Positions 19,302 through 30,166 of a stretch of DNA of 64,000 bases are shown piece after piece (within the stretch, counting starts at the first letter, position 1; each line of letters opens with the position of its first letter). The position numbers were made by a program, and so were the translations under genes. Source of the stretch: [Pasteurella] mairii (GTDB lineage Bacteria > Pseudomonadota > Gammaproteobacteria > Enterobacterales > Pasteurellaceae). The stretch spans positions 1,011,605-1,075,604 of the forward strand of contig UGSS01000002.1 in the NCBI GenBank assembly GCA_900454475.1, read 5' to 3'. Under the pieces are notes generated by a model. It was given only the letters and a program-made list of their open reading frames with translations, searched no databases and was not told where the DNA came from.

Positions 19302-20123
19302 TTATTCCGCTTGTAATCCATGTTGTTGTAAAAACTGATCAATATCCTTAACAATATCGTCCGTAATATGAATTAAAAATTGTTTTTTTAACAACGCTAA
19401 CACTTCCTCGGCAGAAGATAAATACGTTACGTTCTTCTCGCCATTGAGCGAATGTACCGTGTAGCGATTATTCAATAAATTATGTCGCAACCCGTTTTCA
19501 ATACGCGAAGCGATCAAGCGCGTGCGAAACGGGGAATTCGGATGAGTGGAAACATACCAATTTTTTACAATCAAATCCGGCATATATTGCGGGCATTTAT
19601 AAAATGCATATAAAATGCGCCATTCGCTGCCTTGTTGAATGGCAAGATAATAACCTTGCTCATAAGACGTTATTTTGTAATTTCCATATTCGGTTTCTTG
19701 CGCTTCTTCCGTATTCAATCGCAATGGCTCGGTCGGATTAAAACCGCCATATCCAATATCCACTACATATTCTTGCCCGTCCAAGGTCACTAATAAAAAG
19801 CCATGGGTATAAGCATGTTTGGCAAAAGGATCGTTATTATGCACAATTTTTGCACTATGGAATTGCACATCAAACCCCAAATGACGCAATAAATGCATTA
19901 ACAATAAATTCAGCTCAAAGCAATAACCGCCTTTTTTCTCCACAATCACCTTTTGATAAATATCATCTTCTTCTAAGGAAATGGGATGGTGTAACACCGA
20001 AGAAAGGCATTGGAAAGCATAGCGTTCCAAATGCAGTTTTTGCAATTGTTTCAGCGTGGCTAAATTTACCGGCAATGGAGAAGCAATACCGAGTTGGTTT
20101 AAATAATGCGTATAGTTGATCAT
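19302..20123 (-). CDS. Arylamine N-acetyltransferase
   Basis: A 273-residue acetyl-CoA-dependent enzyme that acetylates arylamines and arylhydrazines. The catalytic triad is visible: Cys68 in KKGGYCFELN, His107 in YTHGFLLV and Asp122 in YVVDIGYGG, at the positions known for the enterobacterial enzyme. The N-terminus (NYTHYLNQLGI) and the HHPISLEEDDIYQK region fit the family. ATG 20123 was chosen over GTG 20129 because AGGAGA is then at proper spacing. It stands alone between guaB and small ORFs; an inverted pair of uptake sequences lies upstream. Confidence 0.93.
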   Translation of the reverse strand: MINYTHYLNQLGIASPLPVNLATLKQLQKLHLERYAFQCLSSVLHHPISLEEDDIYQKVIVEKKGGYCFELNLLLMHLLRHLGFDVQFHSAKIVHNNDPFAKHAYTHGFLLVTLDGQEYVVDIGYGGFNPTEPLRLNTEEAQETEYGNYKITSYEQGYYLAIQQGSEWRILYAFYKCPQYMPDLIVKNWYVSTHPNSPFRTRLIASRIENGLRHNLLNNRYTVHSLNGEKNVTYLSSAEEVLALLKKQFLIHITDDIVKDIDQFLQQHGLQAE

Positions 20124-20148
20124 ATTCACTCTCCTTTTAAATAATAAG

Positions 20149-20219
20149 TGCGGTCAAAAATCCGCCTGTTTTGCTCTTGTTATCATTTGACAAAACCTGA
20201 CATTTTTCTACCGCACTTT
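20149..20219. repeat. Inverted pair of uptake sequences between the acetyltransferase and guaB
   Basis: AAGTGCGGT at about 20149 and ACCGCACTT at about 20210 face each other on the two sides of the intergenic region downstream of guaB. The spacing is long for a terminator. Confidence 0.6.
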
Positions 20220-20240
20220 CAACTTACCCTAGTGTCGAAA

Positions 20241-21812
<1,572 letters not shown>

Positions 21813-21847
21813 TTATTCGGAGTAAAATAGATGCCACAAAATTTAAC

Positions 21848-22810
21848 ATGGACAGGATACCCTTTGTGACATCAGATCTTCTTTCCTATTTGAGCGACGG
21901 AAAAGCCCATTCTCGCCAAAAATTGACCGCACTTTTCGCCCTTGATGCCGACGCGCTACAACGCGAAATTCAACAATTCGTTGCTCAAGGTTTGCCGATA
22001 ATTGAAACGCCACAAGAAGTTCAATTGCAACCGCAATTACCGCTCTTAGATCAAGCAAGATTACAAGCGCAACTGGCGCCTTATCGCCTTATTTTGCAAC
22101 CTGTAATTCACTCCACCAACCAATATTTACTGGATAATATCGCACAATGCCAGCAAGGCGATTTGTGCTTAGCCGAATATCAATTAGCCGGTCGCGGACG
22201 CCGCGGACGACAATGGCAATCGCCTTTCGCCGGGCAAATTATCCTTAGCCAATATTGGACGCTCCCCGCGCAAATTTCCTTGCACGGATTAAGTTTAGTG
22301 GTCGGCATTACGATTGCCGAAACATTAATGGCTGAAAATATCCCCAACATCAGCCTCAAATGGCCCAATGATATTTTATTAAATGGCAAAAAACTTGCCG
22401 GTATTTTAATTGAAATCGCGCCTAAAAAACGCGAATTACTTGAACTGATTATTGGGATCGGAATCAATGTTTCCATTCCGTCTGTCAACGCTATCGATCA
22501 AGCCTGGGCCGATCTTTCAGCAGCATTACCTCAAGTATCAAGGGAAGCCATTATTGTTCGATTGGTCAGCAATCTGACACAAAACTTAACCTTATTTGAA
22601 CAACATGGCATGGCATTTTTCCGCCAACGCTGGCTAGCATTAGATCACTTTCTCGGACAACCTGTCAATATCATTACTGCCAAAGAAACCCTTAGTGGTA
22701 TATCACAAGGCATTGATGAACAAGGCTTTTTATTAATTAAAAATGCGCAGGATCAATACCAATGCTTTAATGCAGGGGAAGTGTCATTACGAAAAGGAGC
22801 GATGGATTAA
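21848..22810 (+). CDS. birA: Biotin-protein ligase and biotin operon repressor
   Basis: A protein of about 320 residues. The N-terminal winged helix (LLSYLSDGKAHSRQKLTALF) would bind the biotin operator; the catalytic domain holds the adenylate loop AGRGRRGRQWQSPF, the SLKWPNDILLNGKKLAGILIE motif and the IGIGINVS segment, and a small C-terminal SH3-like domain follows. It joins biotin to BCCP. Start is uncertain: ATG 21848 is given, GTG 21866 is also possible, and neither has a clear ribosome binding site. Transcribed divergently from guaB. Confidence 0.93.
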   Translation: MDRIPFVTSDLLSYLSDGKAHSRQKLTALFALDADALQREIQQFVAQGLPIIETPQEVQLQPQLPLLDQARLQAQLAPYRLILQPVIHSTNQYLLDNIAQCQQGDLCLAEYQLAGRGRRGRQWQSPFAGQIILSQYWTLPAQISLHGLSLVVGITIAETLMAENIPNISLKWPNDILLNGKKLAGILIEIAPKKRELLELIIGIGINVSIPSVNAIDQAWADLSAALPQVSREAIIVRLVSNLTQNLTLFEQHGMAFFRQRWLALDHFLGQPVNIITAKETLSGISQGIDEQGFLLIKNAQDQYQCFNAGEVSLRKGAMD

Positions 22811-22879
22811 ATACATTAAAACGAGAGATAAAACAACCGCACTTTTATCCATTATGCTGATTAACTCAATCCATCAGAA

Positions 22880-22899
22880 AGGACGCCACAATTGGCGTC
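22880..22899. terminator. Hairpin between birA and the ABC exporter genes
   Basis: GGACGCC and GGCGTCC arms around ACAATT, placed between two convergent genes. The T run is poor, so stop efficiency is uncertain. Confidence 0.5.
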
Positions 22900-22926
22900 C
22901 AGCATAATATTTCACGTTGAAGTCAT

Positions 22927-23691
22927 TTAACTTCTCAACCCAACGCCACGGCTAATCAGGTAATAGGCTAACAAATAAAGCGCGCTGATAAAGAGCGCTA
23001 AAACACTGAAAGCGTGAGCCAATCCCACATCACTGATGCCAAGAAATCCGTAGCGGAAACCATTAATCATATAAACAATCGGGTTTAATTTAGACACTGC
23101 CTGCCAGAATTCAGGCAATAACGCGATAGAATAAAACACACCGCCCAGATAGGTTAATGGTGTCAACACAAAGGTTGGAATAATACTAATATCGTCGAAA
23201 GAACGCGCAAATACCCCGTTAATTAACCCGCCCAAGGCAAAGGTGGCGGAGGTCATCAACAAGGTCAACACAATCACTGACCAAGAATGAATCTCGAATG
23301 AAACAAAAAATAAGGAAACTATCGTCACCAGCACACCTACACAAATCCCGCGCGCCATTCCGCCCGCGACATAGCCAAGAATGATAATATGCGGAGAGGT
23401 TGGCGAAATCAGCAATTCCTCCACGTTACGCGCAAATTTAGTTCCGTAAAAAGAGGAAGCCACATTCGCGAAAGAGTTGGTGATGGTGGACATCATAATC
23501 AACCCCGGAACGATAAATTGCATATAAGTAAAACCGCCCATCTCGCCGATTCTGGAGCCGATAAGTTGCCCGAAAATTACGAAATATAAGGTCATGGTAA
23601 TCACTGGTGGAATTAAGGTTTGTACCCAAATTCGCGTAAATCGCCGTACTTCTTTGGCTAAAATAGTTTTAAAAGAGACCCAAGCTAACAT
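22927..23691 (-). CDS. yadH: ABC-2 type exporter permease (YadH-like)
   Basis: A 254-residue inner membrane protein with about six transmembrane segments. The ABC-2 signature is visible: FTRIWVQTLIPPVITMTLYF at the first segment, AKFARNVEELLISPTSPHII and TPLTYLGGVFYSI near the end. It overlaps the ATPase gene by one base (TAATG), so the two are coupled and form one exporter. Substrate unknown in E. coli as well as here. Confidence 0.92.
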   Translation of the reverse strand: MLAWVSFKTILAKEVRRFTRIWVQTLIPPVITMTLYFVIFGQLIGSRIGEMGGFTYMQFIVPGLIMMSTITNSFANVASSFYGTKFARNVEELLISPTSPHIIILGYVAGGMARGICVGVLVTIVSLFFVSFEIHSWSVIVLTLLMTSATFALGGLINGVFARSFDDISIIPTFVLTPLTYLGGVFYSIALLPEFWQAVSKLNPIVYMINGFRYGFLGISDVGLAHAFSVLALFISALYLLAYYLISRGVGLRS

Positions 23692-24623
23692 TAATTCTCG
23701 CTCCCGTTATCCATCGGTTTATTTAACGACATTGACACAAACAACTCTTCCAAGCGATTGGCTTTATTGCGCATACTCAACACTTGAATACCTTGTGCGG
23801 ATAATTGCGTAAAAAGCTGATTTAATCCCTGTTCCCGTCTCACTTCTACTTCAATCGTATTGCTGTCGATCTGTAAAATTTTATAATTTCGAATACAAGG
23901 CAACGGACTTTTCGGCGCCAAATCAAGAATAAACGTTTCCGTTTCCAATTTTGCCAACAAATCTTTCATTGTCATATTCACCACCAAGCGCCCCTGCTGA
24001 ATAATCCCAATATGACGACAAAGCATTTCCGCTTCTTCTAAATAATGCGTAGTTAAGATAATCGTGGTACCTTGCAGATTTAATTCTTGTAAAAATTGCC
24101 ACATAGCGCGACGCAAATCAATATCCACACCAGCAGTCGGCTCATCTAAAATCAATAATTTCGGATGATGCATTAAGGCACGCGCGATCATCAGCCGACG
24201 TTTCATCCCGCCGGATAAACGACGAGATTGCTGATCACGTTTATCCCACAAATCTAATTTTTTTAACCAAACTTCTGCCCGTTTTACCGCTTCTTTGTAC
24301 TCGATCCCGTAATAACCTGCTTGATTAGTTAAAATATCAATAACTTTTTCAAAGTTATTAAAATTAAACTCCTGCGGTACCAAACCGATATGTTGTTTTA
24401 ATTGTGCCGGATTTTGATCCAAATCTTCGCCGAACACTTTAACTGTACCGGAGGTTTTATTCACCAAAGAACAAATGATCCCGATCGTGGTTGATTTTCC
24501 CGCGCCATTATGTCCCAACAAGGCATAAAAATCCCCTTCTTGCACGGTCAAATCAATGCCATGCAAGGCTTTTACGCCATTTTTATACGCTTTCGTAAGG
24601 TTTTTAATTTCTAATGCATTCAT
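23691..24623 (-). CDS. yadG: ABC exporter ATP-binding protein (YadG-like)
   Basis: A 310-residue ATPase. Walker A is GHNGAGKSTT, the Q-loop lies in GLVPQEFNFN, the signature is RRLSGGMKRRLM, Walker B is LLILDEPTAG, and the switch histidine is in LTTHYLEEAE. The C-terminal extension (IQVLSMRNKANRLEELFVSM) matches the YadG family closely. It energises the YadH permease. ATG 24623 was chosen as the start of the conserved MNALEIKNLTKAY segment. It lies directly downstream of epmC on the same strand. Confidence 0.95.
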   Translation of the reverse strand: MNALEIKNLTKAYKNGVKALHGIDLTVQEGDFYALLGHNGAGKSTTIGIICSLVNKTSGTVKVFGEDLDQNPAQLKQHIGLVPQEFNFNNFEKVIDILTNQAGYYGIEYKEAVKRAEVWLKKLDLWDKRDQQSRRLSGGMKRRLMIARALMHHPKLLILDEPTAGVDIDLRRAMWQFLQELNLQGTTIILTTHYLEEAEMLCRHIGIIQQGRLVVNMTMKDLLAKLETETFILDLAPKSPLPCIRNYKILQIDSNTIEVEVRREQGLNQLFTQLSAQGIQVLSMRNKANRLEELFVSMSLNKPMDNGSEN

Positions 24624-24624
24624 A

Positions 24625-25170
24625 TTAAATTCTATCAACATCAAATTTTGCTAAGTTAATTTTGTCTTCCGTACCATAAAAATCTGCCAAGGCTTTACGC
24701 AATTTTTCCGCCCGCTTTGGCAATCCTTTTTGTGCATAGTAATTAACCTGTTCATATACAGCGAGTTTAAAAGGTCTAGTATCTCCCGCTTGACCGCTTA
24801 AATTGTCCGCGCTAGCAAAATAACGAAAACCGGCGGCGGTAGCTAAAATCCACTCAATTGCCTGCGGTTTCACTTCCACTTTTTCAAACTCGCGCTGTTG
24901 TTGCTCCGAACGCCCATCCGGCTCATACCAATAACCGAAATCCTCCAATTTTCTTCGCGCTTCCCCGGCAACTAGCCAATGGGAAATTTCATGTAAGGCA
25001 CTGCTATAAAAACCACGTGCAAAATAGATAGCGTTGTACGGACGCTCCTCATTTGCTGGCAAATAAATCGGTTCATCACCGCCTTTAATTAATTTGGTAT
25101 TATACTCTTGTTCAAAACATTGATTAAAAATGGAAATAATATCTTCCAATTGATGTTCGATTTCAGCCAT
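24625..25170 (-). CDS. epmC: Elongation factor P hydroxylase
   Basis: A 181-residue protein of the EpmC/YfcM family, which hydroxylates the modified lysine of elongation factor P after EpmA and EpmB. The metal-binding segment reads SSALHEISHWLVAG, followed by DFGYWYEPDGRSEQQQ, both typical. A second half with VEVKPQAIEWILATAAGF and NYYAQKGLPKRAEKL completes the family pattern. GGAGTGATCA precedes the ATG. Only one base separates it from yadG. Confidence 0.93.
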   Translation of the reverse strand: MAEIEHQLEDIISIFNQCFEQEYNTKLIKGGDEPIYLPANEERPYNAIYFARGFYSSALHEISHWLVAGEARRKLEDFGYWYEPDGRSEQQQREFEKVEVKPQAIEWILATAAGFRYFASADNLSGQAGDTRPFKLAVYEQVNYYAQKGLPKRAEKLRKALADFYGTEDKINLAKFDVDRI

Positions 25171-25243
25171 TGATCACTCCAAAAATATTGAAAAAAACTA
25201 CCGCACTTTAGGTGGTTATTTTGTGCTATTGTTATGACGATAA

Positions 25244-25270
25244 AGAAAAAAAGGGGGCAAGTAAGCCCCT
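25244..25270 (-). terminator. Intrinsic terminator after htpX
   Basis: On the minus strand GGGGC and GCCCC arms are followed by a run of T (A run at 25244-25252 on the plus strand), just downstream of the htpX stop. Confidence 0.7.
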
Positions 25271-25292
25271 CCATTTTAAAAAAGTTTTGTAG

Positions 25293-26153
25293 TTATTTCA
25301 AACTATCTGCATTTCTTAACGCATCAATACGTTTTTCCAACGGCGGATGGCTCATAAATAGCGCAGCAAGTCCACCACGTTTTCCATTAATCGCAAAAGC
25401 GGCTAATTGACCTTCCATCTCTTGCGGTTCATGTACCGCTTGCAAACGTTGCAACGCGGCAATCATTTTTTGTTTACCGGCTAAATTTGCCGCGCCCGCA
25501 TCCGCACGATATTCACGATAGCGAGAGAACCACATGGCGATCATGCTGGCTAAAATACCGAAAACGATCTCCAACACCATGGACACCATAAAATACATCC
25601 CTTGGCTGGTTTCTCCATCACGATTGCTCGCGACCGCCTTAGCAATGATACGAGAAATAAAAATCACGAACGTATTTAACACACCTTGCAATAAGGTCAT
25701 TGTGACCATGTCACCATTTTTAATATGGCTGACTTCGTGCGCTAATACCGCTTCCGCTTCATCACGCGTCATCGCATTTAACAATCCGGTACTCACCGCC
25801 ACTAACGAATTATTTTTGCTCGGACCGGTTGCAAAGGCATTCACATCCGCCGAATGGTAAATCGCCACTTGTGGCATTGCAAGCCCCGCACGTTCTGCTT
25901 GCGAACGCACAGTTTCCACCAACCAACGTTCGCTTTCGTTACGCGGTTGCTCAATCACTTGACCGTTAACCGAACGCAACGCCATGGTTTTAGATAAAAA
26001 TAGCGAAATTAACGATCCGAAAAAACCGAATAATGCCGCCATAATCAACAGCCCCATTGCATCTTGTGATTGAATGCCGGTAAGACTCAAAATAATATTA
26101 AAAACAACTAAAACCGCCATGTTCGTGGCTAAAAATAATAAAATTCGCATCAT
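25293..26153 (-). CDS. htpX: Membrane protease HtpX
   Basis: A 286-residue inner membrane zinc metalloprotease (family M48B) that degrades misfolded membrane proteins. Two N-terminal transmembrane segments ([40 protein letters not shown]) precede the catalytic HEVSH motif in [14 protein letters not shown]; the third zinc ligand is the glutamate of [11 protein letters not shown]. Two more hydrophobic segments follow. The C-terminus [16 protein letters not shown] is typical. It stands alone with its own terminator. Confidence 0.97.
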   Translation of the reverse strand: MMRILLFLATNMAVLVVFNIILSLTGIQSQDAMGLLIMAALFGFFGSLISLFLSKTMALRSVNGQVIEQPRNESERWLVETVRSQAERAGLAMPQVAIYHSADVNAFATGPSKNNSLVAVSTGLLNAMTRDEAEAVLAHEVSHIKNGDMVTMTLLQGVLNTFVIFISRIIAKAVASNRDGETSQGMYFMVSMVLEIVFGILASMIAMWFSRYREYRADAGAANLAGKQKMIAALQRLQAVHEPQEMEGQLAAFAINGKRGGLAALFMSHPPLEKRIDALRNADSLK

Positions 26154-26318
26154 ATAAAGTCCCTCAACTTACGCGCAAAAATAAATAATCACAGGATAAA
26201 TCCTCCCCTAATAATAGTTATAAAAAGCGGAATATCAAGGGATAAGGCAAAAAATTTTTATTATTTTGACCGCACTTTTATCCAATCTCCGCCACACTAC
26301 ACCATCAATACGCCTTTA

Positions 26319-27389
26319 TCACCACAAACTCATCTGTTGCTGCGCTTTCGGCGCCGGTAAGTTTACTTGTAACCCAATTAAACGAATGCGACGCCCTTGA
26401 CGACGTTGCCAAATGGCTTCCAGTAGATACATAAACTGTTCTTCACTACATTGCACTGCACTTTTTTCCAAGGTCGTTACGTGAAAATCGTCAAATTTCA
26501 GTTTCACGCCAATTTTACGCAATGTTTCTATATTTAATTTTGGATCAGATTGCCGAATACGCCGTAACAAATCCGGATACAAGCGGGCAACGACCGCCTT
26601 TCCCTCGTCTAACGCCTGAATATCATTTAATAAAGTACGTTCCACACCAACGGATTTTCGCTCGCGATGCGGTTGCACGTCTCGCTCGTCAATACCATGG
26701 CTGAATGCCCAAATCCGCTGCCCCATTTTGCCGAACTGATGCAATAAAACGCGCTGATCCAGACGTTGTACATCAGCGCAAGTATACAGCCCCATTTGCA
26801 ACAAACGTTGCGTTGTCACTTTTCCAACACCAGGAATTTTGCTTAAAGGTAATGCGTGGATAAAGGAGGCGACCTCATGCGGATTTATCACAAATTGCCC
26901 GTTCGGTTTATTTTGATCGGAAGCAATTTTGGCTAAAAATTTCAACGGTGCCACGCCTGCCGACGCGGTTAATTGCACTTCCTGCCAGATTTTTTGCCGA
27001 ATTTCTTGCGCAATCCAAGTTGCCGAGCCGCGACATTGGGTGCAATCCGTTACATCCAAATACGCCTCATCCAGCGATAAGGGTTCCACCAAGCACGTAT
27101 AATCATAAAAAATTCGCTGAATTTGTTGCGACACTTGCTTATACAATGGCATATTTACCGGCAACAACACCAAATCTGGACAACGTTTTAAGGCTTGTGC
27201 AGTCGGCATAGCGCTATGCAAGCCAAATTGACGGGCAACATAATTGCACGTGGTCAACACGCCGCGTCGTGCCGCACTGCCGCCCACCGCCACAGGTTTA
27301 TCCGCTAAACTCGGATTGTCGCGGATTTCAATGGAAGCATAAAAACAGTCCATATCAATGTGAATAATTTTGCGGGAATAAGCGCTCAT
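26319..27389 (-). CDS. dinB: DNA polymerase IV
   Basis: A 356-residue Y-family translesion polymerase. The catalytic aspartates lie in KIIHIDMDCFYASIE and SLDEAYLDVT; the steric segment GVLTTCNYVARQFGL, the helix-hairpin-helix segment IPGVGKVTTQRLLQMG and the little-finger domain follow. The C-terminus QQMSLW resembles the beta-clamp binding peptide QxxLxL/F. ATG 27389 is the start of the conserved part; the codons upstream include an uptake sequence and are left out. No SOS box was recognised. Confidence 0.96.
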   Translation of the reverse strand: MSAYSRKIIHIDMDCFYASIEIRDNPSLADKPVAVGGSAARRGVLTTCNYVARQFGLHSAMPTAQALKRCPDLVLLPVNMPLYKQVSQQIQRIFYDYTCLVEPLSLDEAYLDVTDCTQCRGSATWIAQEIRQKIWQEVQLTASAGVAPLKFLAKIASDQNKPNGQFVINPHEVASFIHALPLSKIPGVGKVTTQRLLQMGLYTCADVQRLDQRVLLHQFGKMGQRIWAFSHGIDERDVQPHRERKSVGVERTLLNDIQALDEGKAVVARLYPDLLRRIRQSDPKLNIETLRKIGVKLKFDDFHVTTLEKSAVQCSEEQFMYLLEAIWQRRQGRRIRLIGLQVNLPAPKAQQQMSLW

Positions 27390-27456
27390 AAAAATAAAAA
27401 AGTGCGAAATTTTCACCGCACTTTAACACATAAAACTGGATAAATAAACAGTATTC

Positions 27457-29022
27457 TTAACTGCGCGCTAAATTTAATACCTTGGAAAATAAACGCTTAA
27501 ATAAAATCGGAATAGATTGTACGCCCTGTTTGGCAATTTCGGATGATAAAGCAATTGCCAAATCCGGCTTAGAGGTGCGTTGAATGGCGCGTTGGATAAT
27601 TTTTGAAGCCGGATAATGATTGCCCGCAACTTGCCAACGCGATAAACGAAGAAAAACCTGCTCAAAGCCGGAAAAATAAAAAAAGTGTTCAATATCTCGT
27701 TTTGGCAACACCGTTAACCGATTGGCTATATTGTCATCTTCTCCCAGTAAATTTTTTACCGCCTCTGCATATTTACGCCCCGCTTCATCACCGTCGGTCA
27801 ATACATACCATTCAATTCCCATGGCTTTGACATATTTCAACAGCGGGCGTAATCCGCATTGGGCAAATTCCACGATACGAATACCTTCCATTGCCAAATC
27901 AATGCCGAGTAACTCCGCTAATTCGTTTAAAATCCAAACTTCCGTTTCGCCCTCAACCAATAGCCACATTCGAGAAAACAAAGCCAAACTGCGGTTATGG
28001 TGAATATGAAAGGTGAGACGACGCAAATCTTCTTTACCAAGATCGCGGTGTCCTAAATGAAAACTTTTGGTTCGATCCACAGAACGCACTAAGCGATAAA
28101 TTGAACGCAAAGGTACCTGCGAAATTAATTCGACGGAATTAGTGGTACTAATACGTTGAATGGGCAAATAACTCGCCAATTCCCAAGCAATCGCTACCAT
28201 GCGAGGATGCAAACGTGCCTCCGGATCTTCAAACAAGACAATCGGGCGAATAAATTTATTTTGCTGAATTTCTTCATGGGTTAAAAATAAAGAGGACAGT
28301 TGGCGAAATAATTCCCGTTGTAACAGGCGATCTTTGTCTTGTTTCAGCTTCAAACACAAGGATTTTGCCCGCTCCCACAACACAGAAGTATCTTGCGCCA
28401 TCTCAAGATCATTTTGGTGATTTAAAAAATAATATTGCAACAAGATGGCTACCGCTTGGATTTCTTTTTCCGCCTCGCCCGCATTGCCTTTCGCTTGTAA
28501 AATGGCAGAGTGCGGAATCACGCAGCGTTGTCGGCTCAAACGAGCATCACGGAAACGATAAACCGGATGGCGATAAATCAATACTTTTACAATCTCTTCC
28601 ACATTCGACAATGGAATTTTGTCACCCTTAGCATCTAAAAAAGAATATTCGGTTACGATCTGATCGCCTTGCTTTTCACCAGTGACCCGCAAATAAATAC
28701 GATCATGCCCGTCGCGATGCGCCACGAATAAATCTTGATAGCAGTGATTATAAGGCGCTAATTTCTCTTTTCCGTCACTTTCACAAAAAGTAAACAAGAT
28801 CGTAATCCCGCTGCTTTTTTCATGCTCATAGCACGATTGATAAAAATCCGCGGCAATAAATTGATAAAGTTGCCGCTCCGCGTTAAAAATTAAACCTAAC
28901 GCCGCAAGTAAACTGGATTTACCCCAAGCATTTTCTCCAATCAACATCATATTGGGTTGTAAATTCAACGACAGACGGTTAATTCCACGAAAACCGACAA
29001 TATCCAATTGACGCAAATACAT
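27457..29022 (-). CDS. ybjD: OLD-like ATPase with TOPRIM domain (YbjD)
   Basis: A 521-residue protein of the YbjD/DUF2813 family, related to OLD nucleases. The N-terminal ABC-type ATPase has Walker A GENAWGKSSLL and the Walker B region VLFEDPEARLHP; the C-terminal TOPRIM domain has LLVEGETEVWIL and VLTDGDEAGRKYA. Sequence closely follows E. coli YbjD from start to end. It is transcribed divergently from lysO (ybjE), the same arrangement as in E. coli. The chemical role is unknown; repair or defence is inferred from the OLD relation. Confidence 0.93.
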   Translation of the reverse strand: MYLRQLDIVGFRGINRLSLNLQPNMMLIGENAWGKSSLLAALGLIFNAERQLYQFIAADFYQSCYEHEKSSGITILFTFCESDGKEKLAPYNHCYQDLFVAHRDGHDRIYLRVTGEKQGDQIVTEYSFLDAKGDKIPLSNVEEIVKVLIYRHPVYRFRDARLSRQRCVIPHSAILQAKGNAGEAEKEIQAVAILLQYYFLNHQNDLEMAQDTSVLWERAKSLCLKLKQDKDRLLQRELFRQLSSLFLTHEEIQQNKFIRPIVLFEDPEARLHPRMVAIAWELASYLPIQRISTTNSVELISQVPLRSIYRLVRSVDRTKSFHLGHRDLGKEDLRRLTFHIHHNRSLALFSRMWLLVEGETEVWILNELAELLGIDLAMEGIRIVEFAQCGLRPLLKYVKAMGIEWYVLTDGDEAGRKYAEAVKNLLGEDDNIANRLTVLPKRDIEHFFYFSGFEQVFLRLSRWQVAGNHYPASKIIQRAIQRTSKPDLAIALSSEIAKQGVQSIPILFKRLFSKVLNLARS

Positions 29023-29102
29023 AGCGATTTCCTTTCAGTTTCAACTTGTGATACCCTAAAGTACCATATAACGATATTAACTTTAAAGCGGAAAAACAGA
29101 TT

Positions 29103-30011
29103 ATGTTGGAAGGATTATTGACCATCTTAGGACCTATGTTTCTCGGTTATTTAATTAAGACAAAAAACACCGCACTTTTGCATATTGCCGCCAAAATTTC
29201 CATGTTCTTAGTTTATGTGATTTTATTACTCATGGGCTTTGCCCTCGGGCAACTTGATGATTTAGCAATCCAACTGCCAGTTATTGCGACGTCCGCATTA
29301 ACATTCGCATTACTCACGCAAGGCTTAAATATTATTGGCTTAATCGCCTACGATCGCCTCTCACCGGCGCCTTTAGCGCATACTGGACAAGATATTCCGC
29401 CGCGTTGGAAACTGTTATTAGACAGCTTCAAATTATGCTCCATGGTGCTTATTGGTTTTATCGTCGGCTTTTTCGCTAAAGGCTGGTTGGCGCTTCCCTT
29501 CGGCACCAGTACCTATGCCCTCGTTATTTTAATTTTTTTAGTCGGCTTACAATTGCGCAACAACGGTATTTCCTTACGCGAAGTGCTATTTAACAAGCGC
29601 GGTATCACAACGGGCGTTATCTTTGTTTTGACCTCCTTAATTGGTGGCATCTTGAGCGCACTCATCCTCAAATTGCCACTCACCCAAGGGCTTGCCATTG
29701 CTTCTGGGTTCGGCTGGTATTCCTTATCCAGCGTCGTCATCAACGAAGCTTGGGGCGCGGTCTTTGGCAGTATCGCCTTTTTCAACGATCTCTCGCGCGA
29801 AATTGTCAGCCTCTTTATCATCCCGCTTTTTATGCTCAATCACCGCTCCACCGCAGTAGGTATCACCGGTGCCACCGCCTTAGATTGCACGTTGCCGATT
29901 ATCCAACGCTCCGGCGGCATTGAAGTCGTTCCGCTTGCAATCAGCTTCGGCTTCGTCACCAATATCTTACCACCGATTTTATTAGTGTTTTTCTCATCAA
30001 TTCCAATTTAA
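29103..30011 (+). CDS. lysO: Lysine exporter LysO
   Basis: A 302-residue membrane protein of the YbjE/DUF340 family with about eight or more transmembrane segments. The family segments RWKLLLDSFKLCSMVLIGF, LVGLQLRNNG, FGWYSLSSVVINEAWG and HRSTAVGITGATALDCTLP are clear. LysO exports L-lysine in E. coli. It lies divergent to ybjD. An uptake sequence lies inside the coding region near residue 22 (NTALLH). Confidence 0.93.
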   Translation: MLEGLLTILGPMFLGYLIKTKNTALLHIAAKISMFLVYVILLLMGFALGQLDDLAIQLPVIATSALTFALLTQGLNIIGLIAYDRLSPAPLAHTGQDIPPRWKLLLDSFKLCSMVLIGFIVGFFAKGWLALPFGTSTYALVILIFLVGLQLRNNGISLREVLFNKRGITTGVIFVLTSLIGGILSALILKLPLTQGLAIASGFGWYSLSSVVINEAWGAVFGSIAFFNDLSREIVSLFIIPLFMLNHRSTAVGITGATALDCTLPIIQRSGGIEVVPLAISFGFVTNILPPILLVFFSSIPI

Positions 30012-30166
30012 ACGCGATGAAATTCATGATCAAAATAAAAAGTATTTCAATGGTGCATTCTGCGCACCATTGAGATCCCAAAACAGAATAAAGAATTACC
30101 GCACTTTTCTTATTTTCATAAATACTGCTCTTTCTTTTAATCACAACATCACCACGCTAGTAGAAA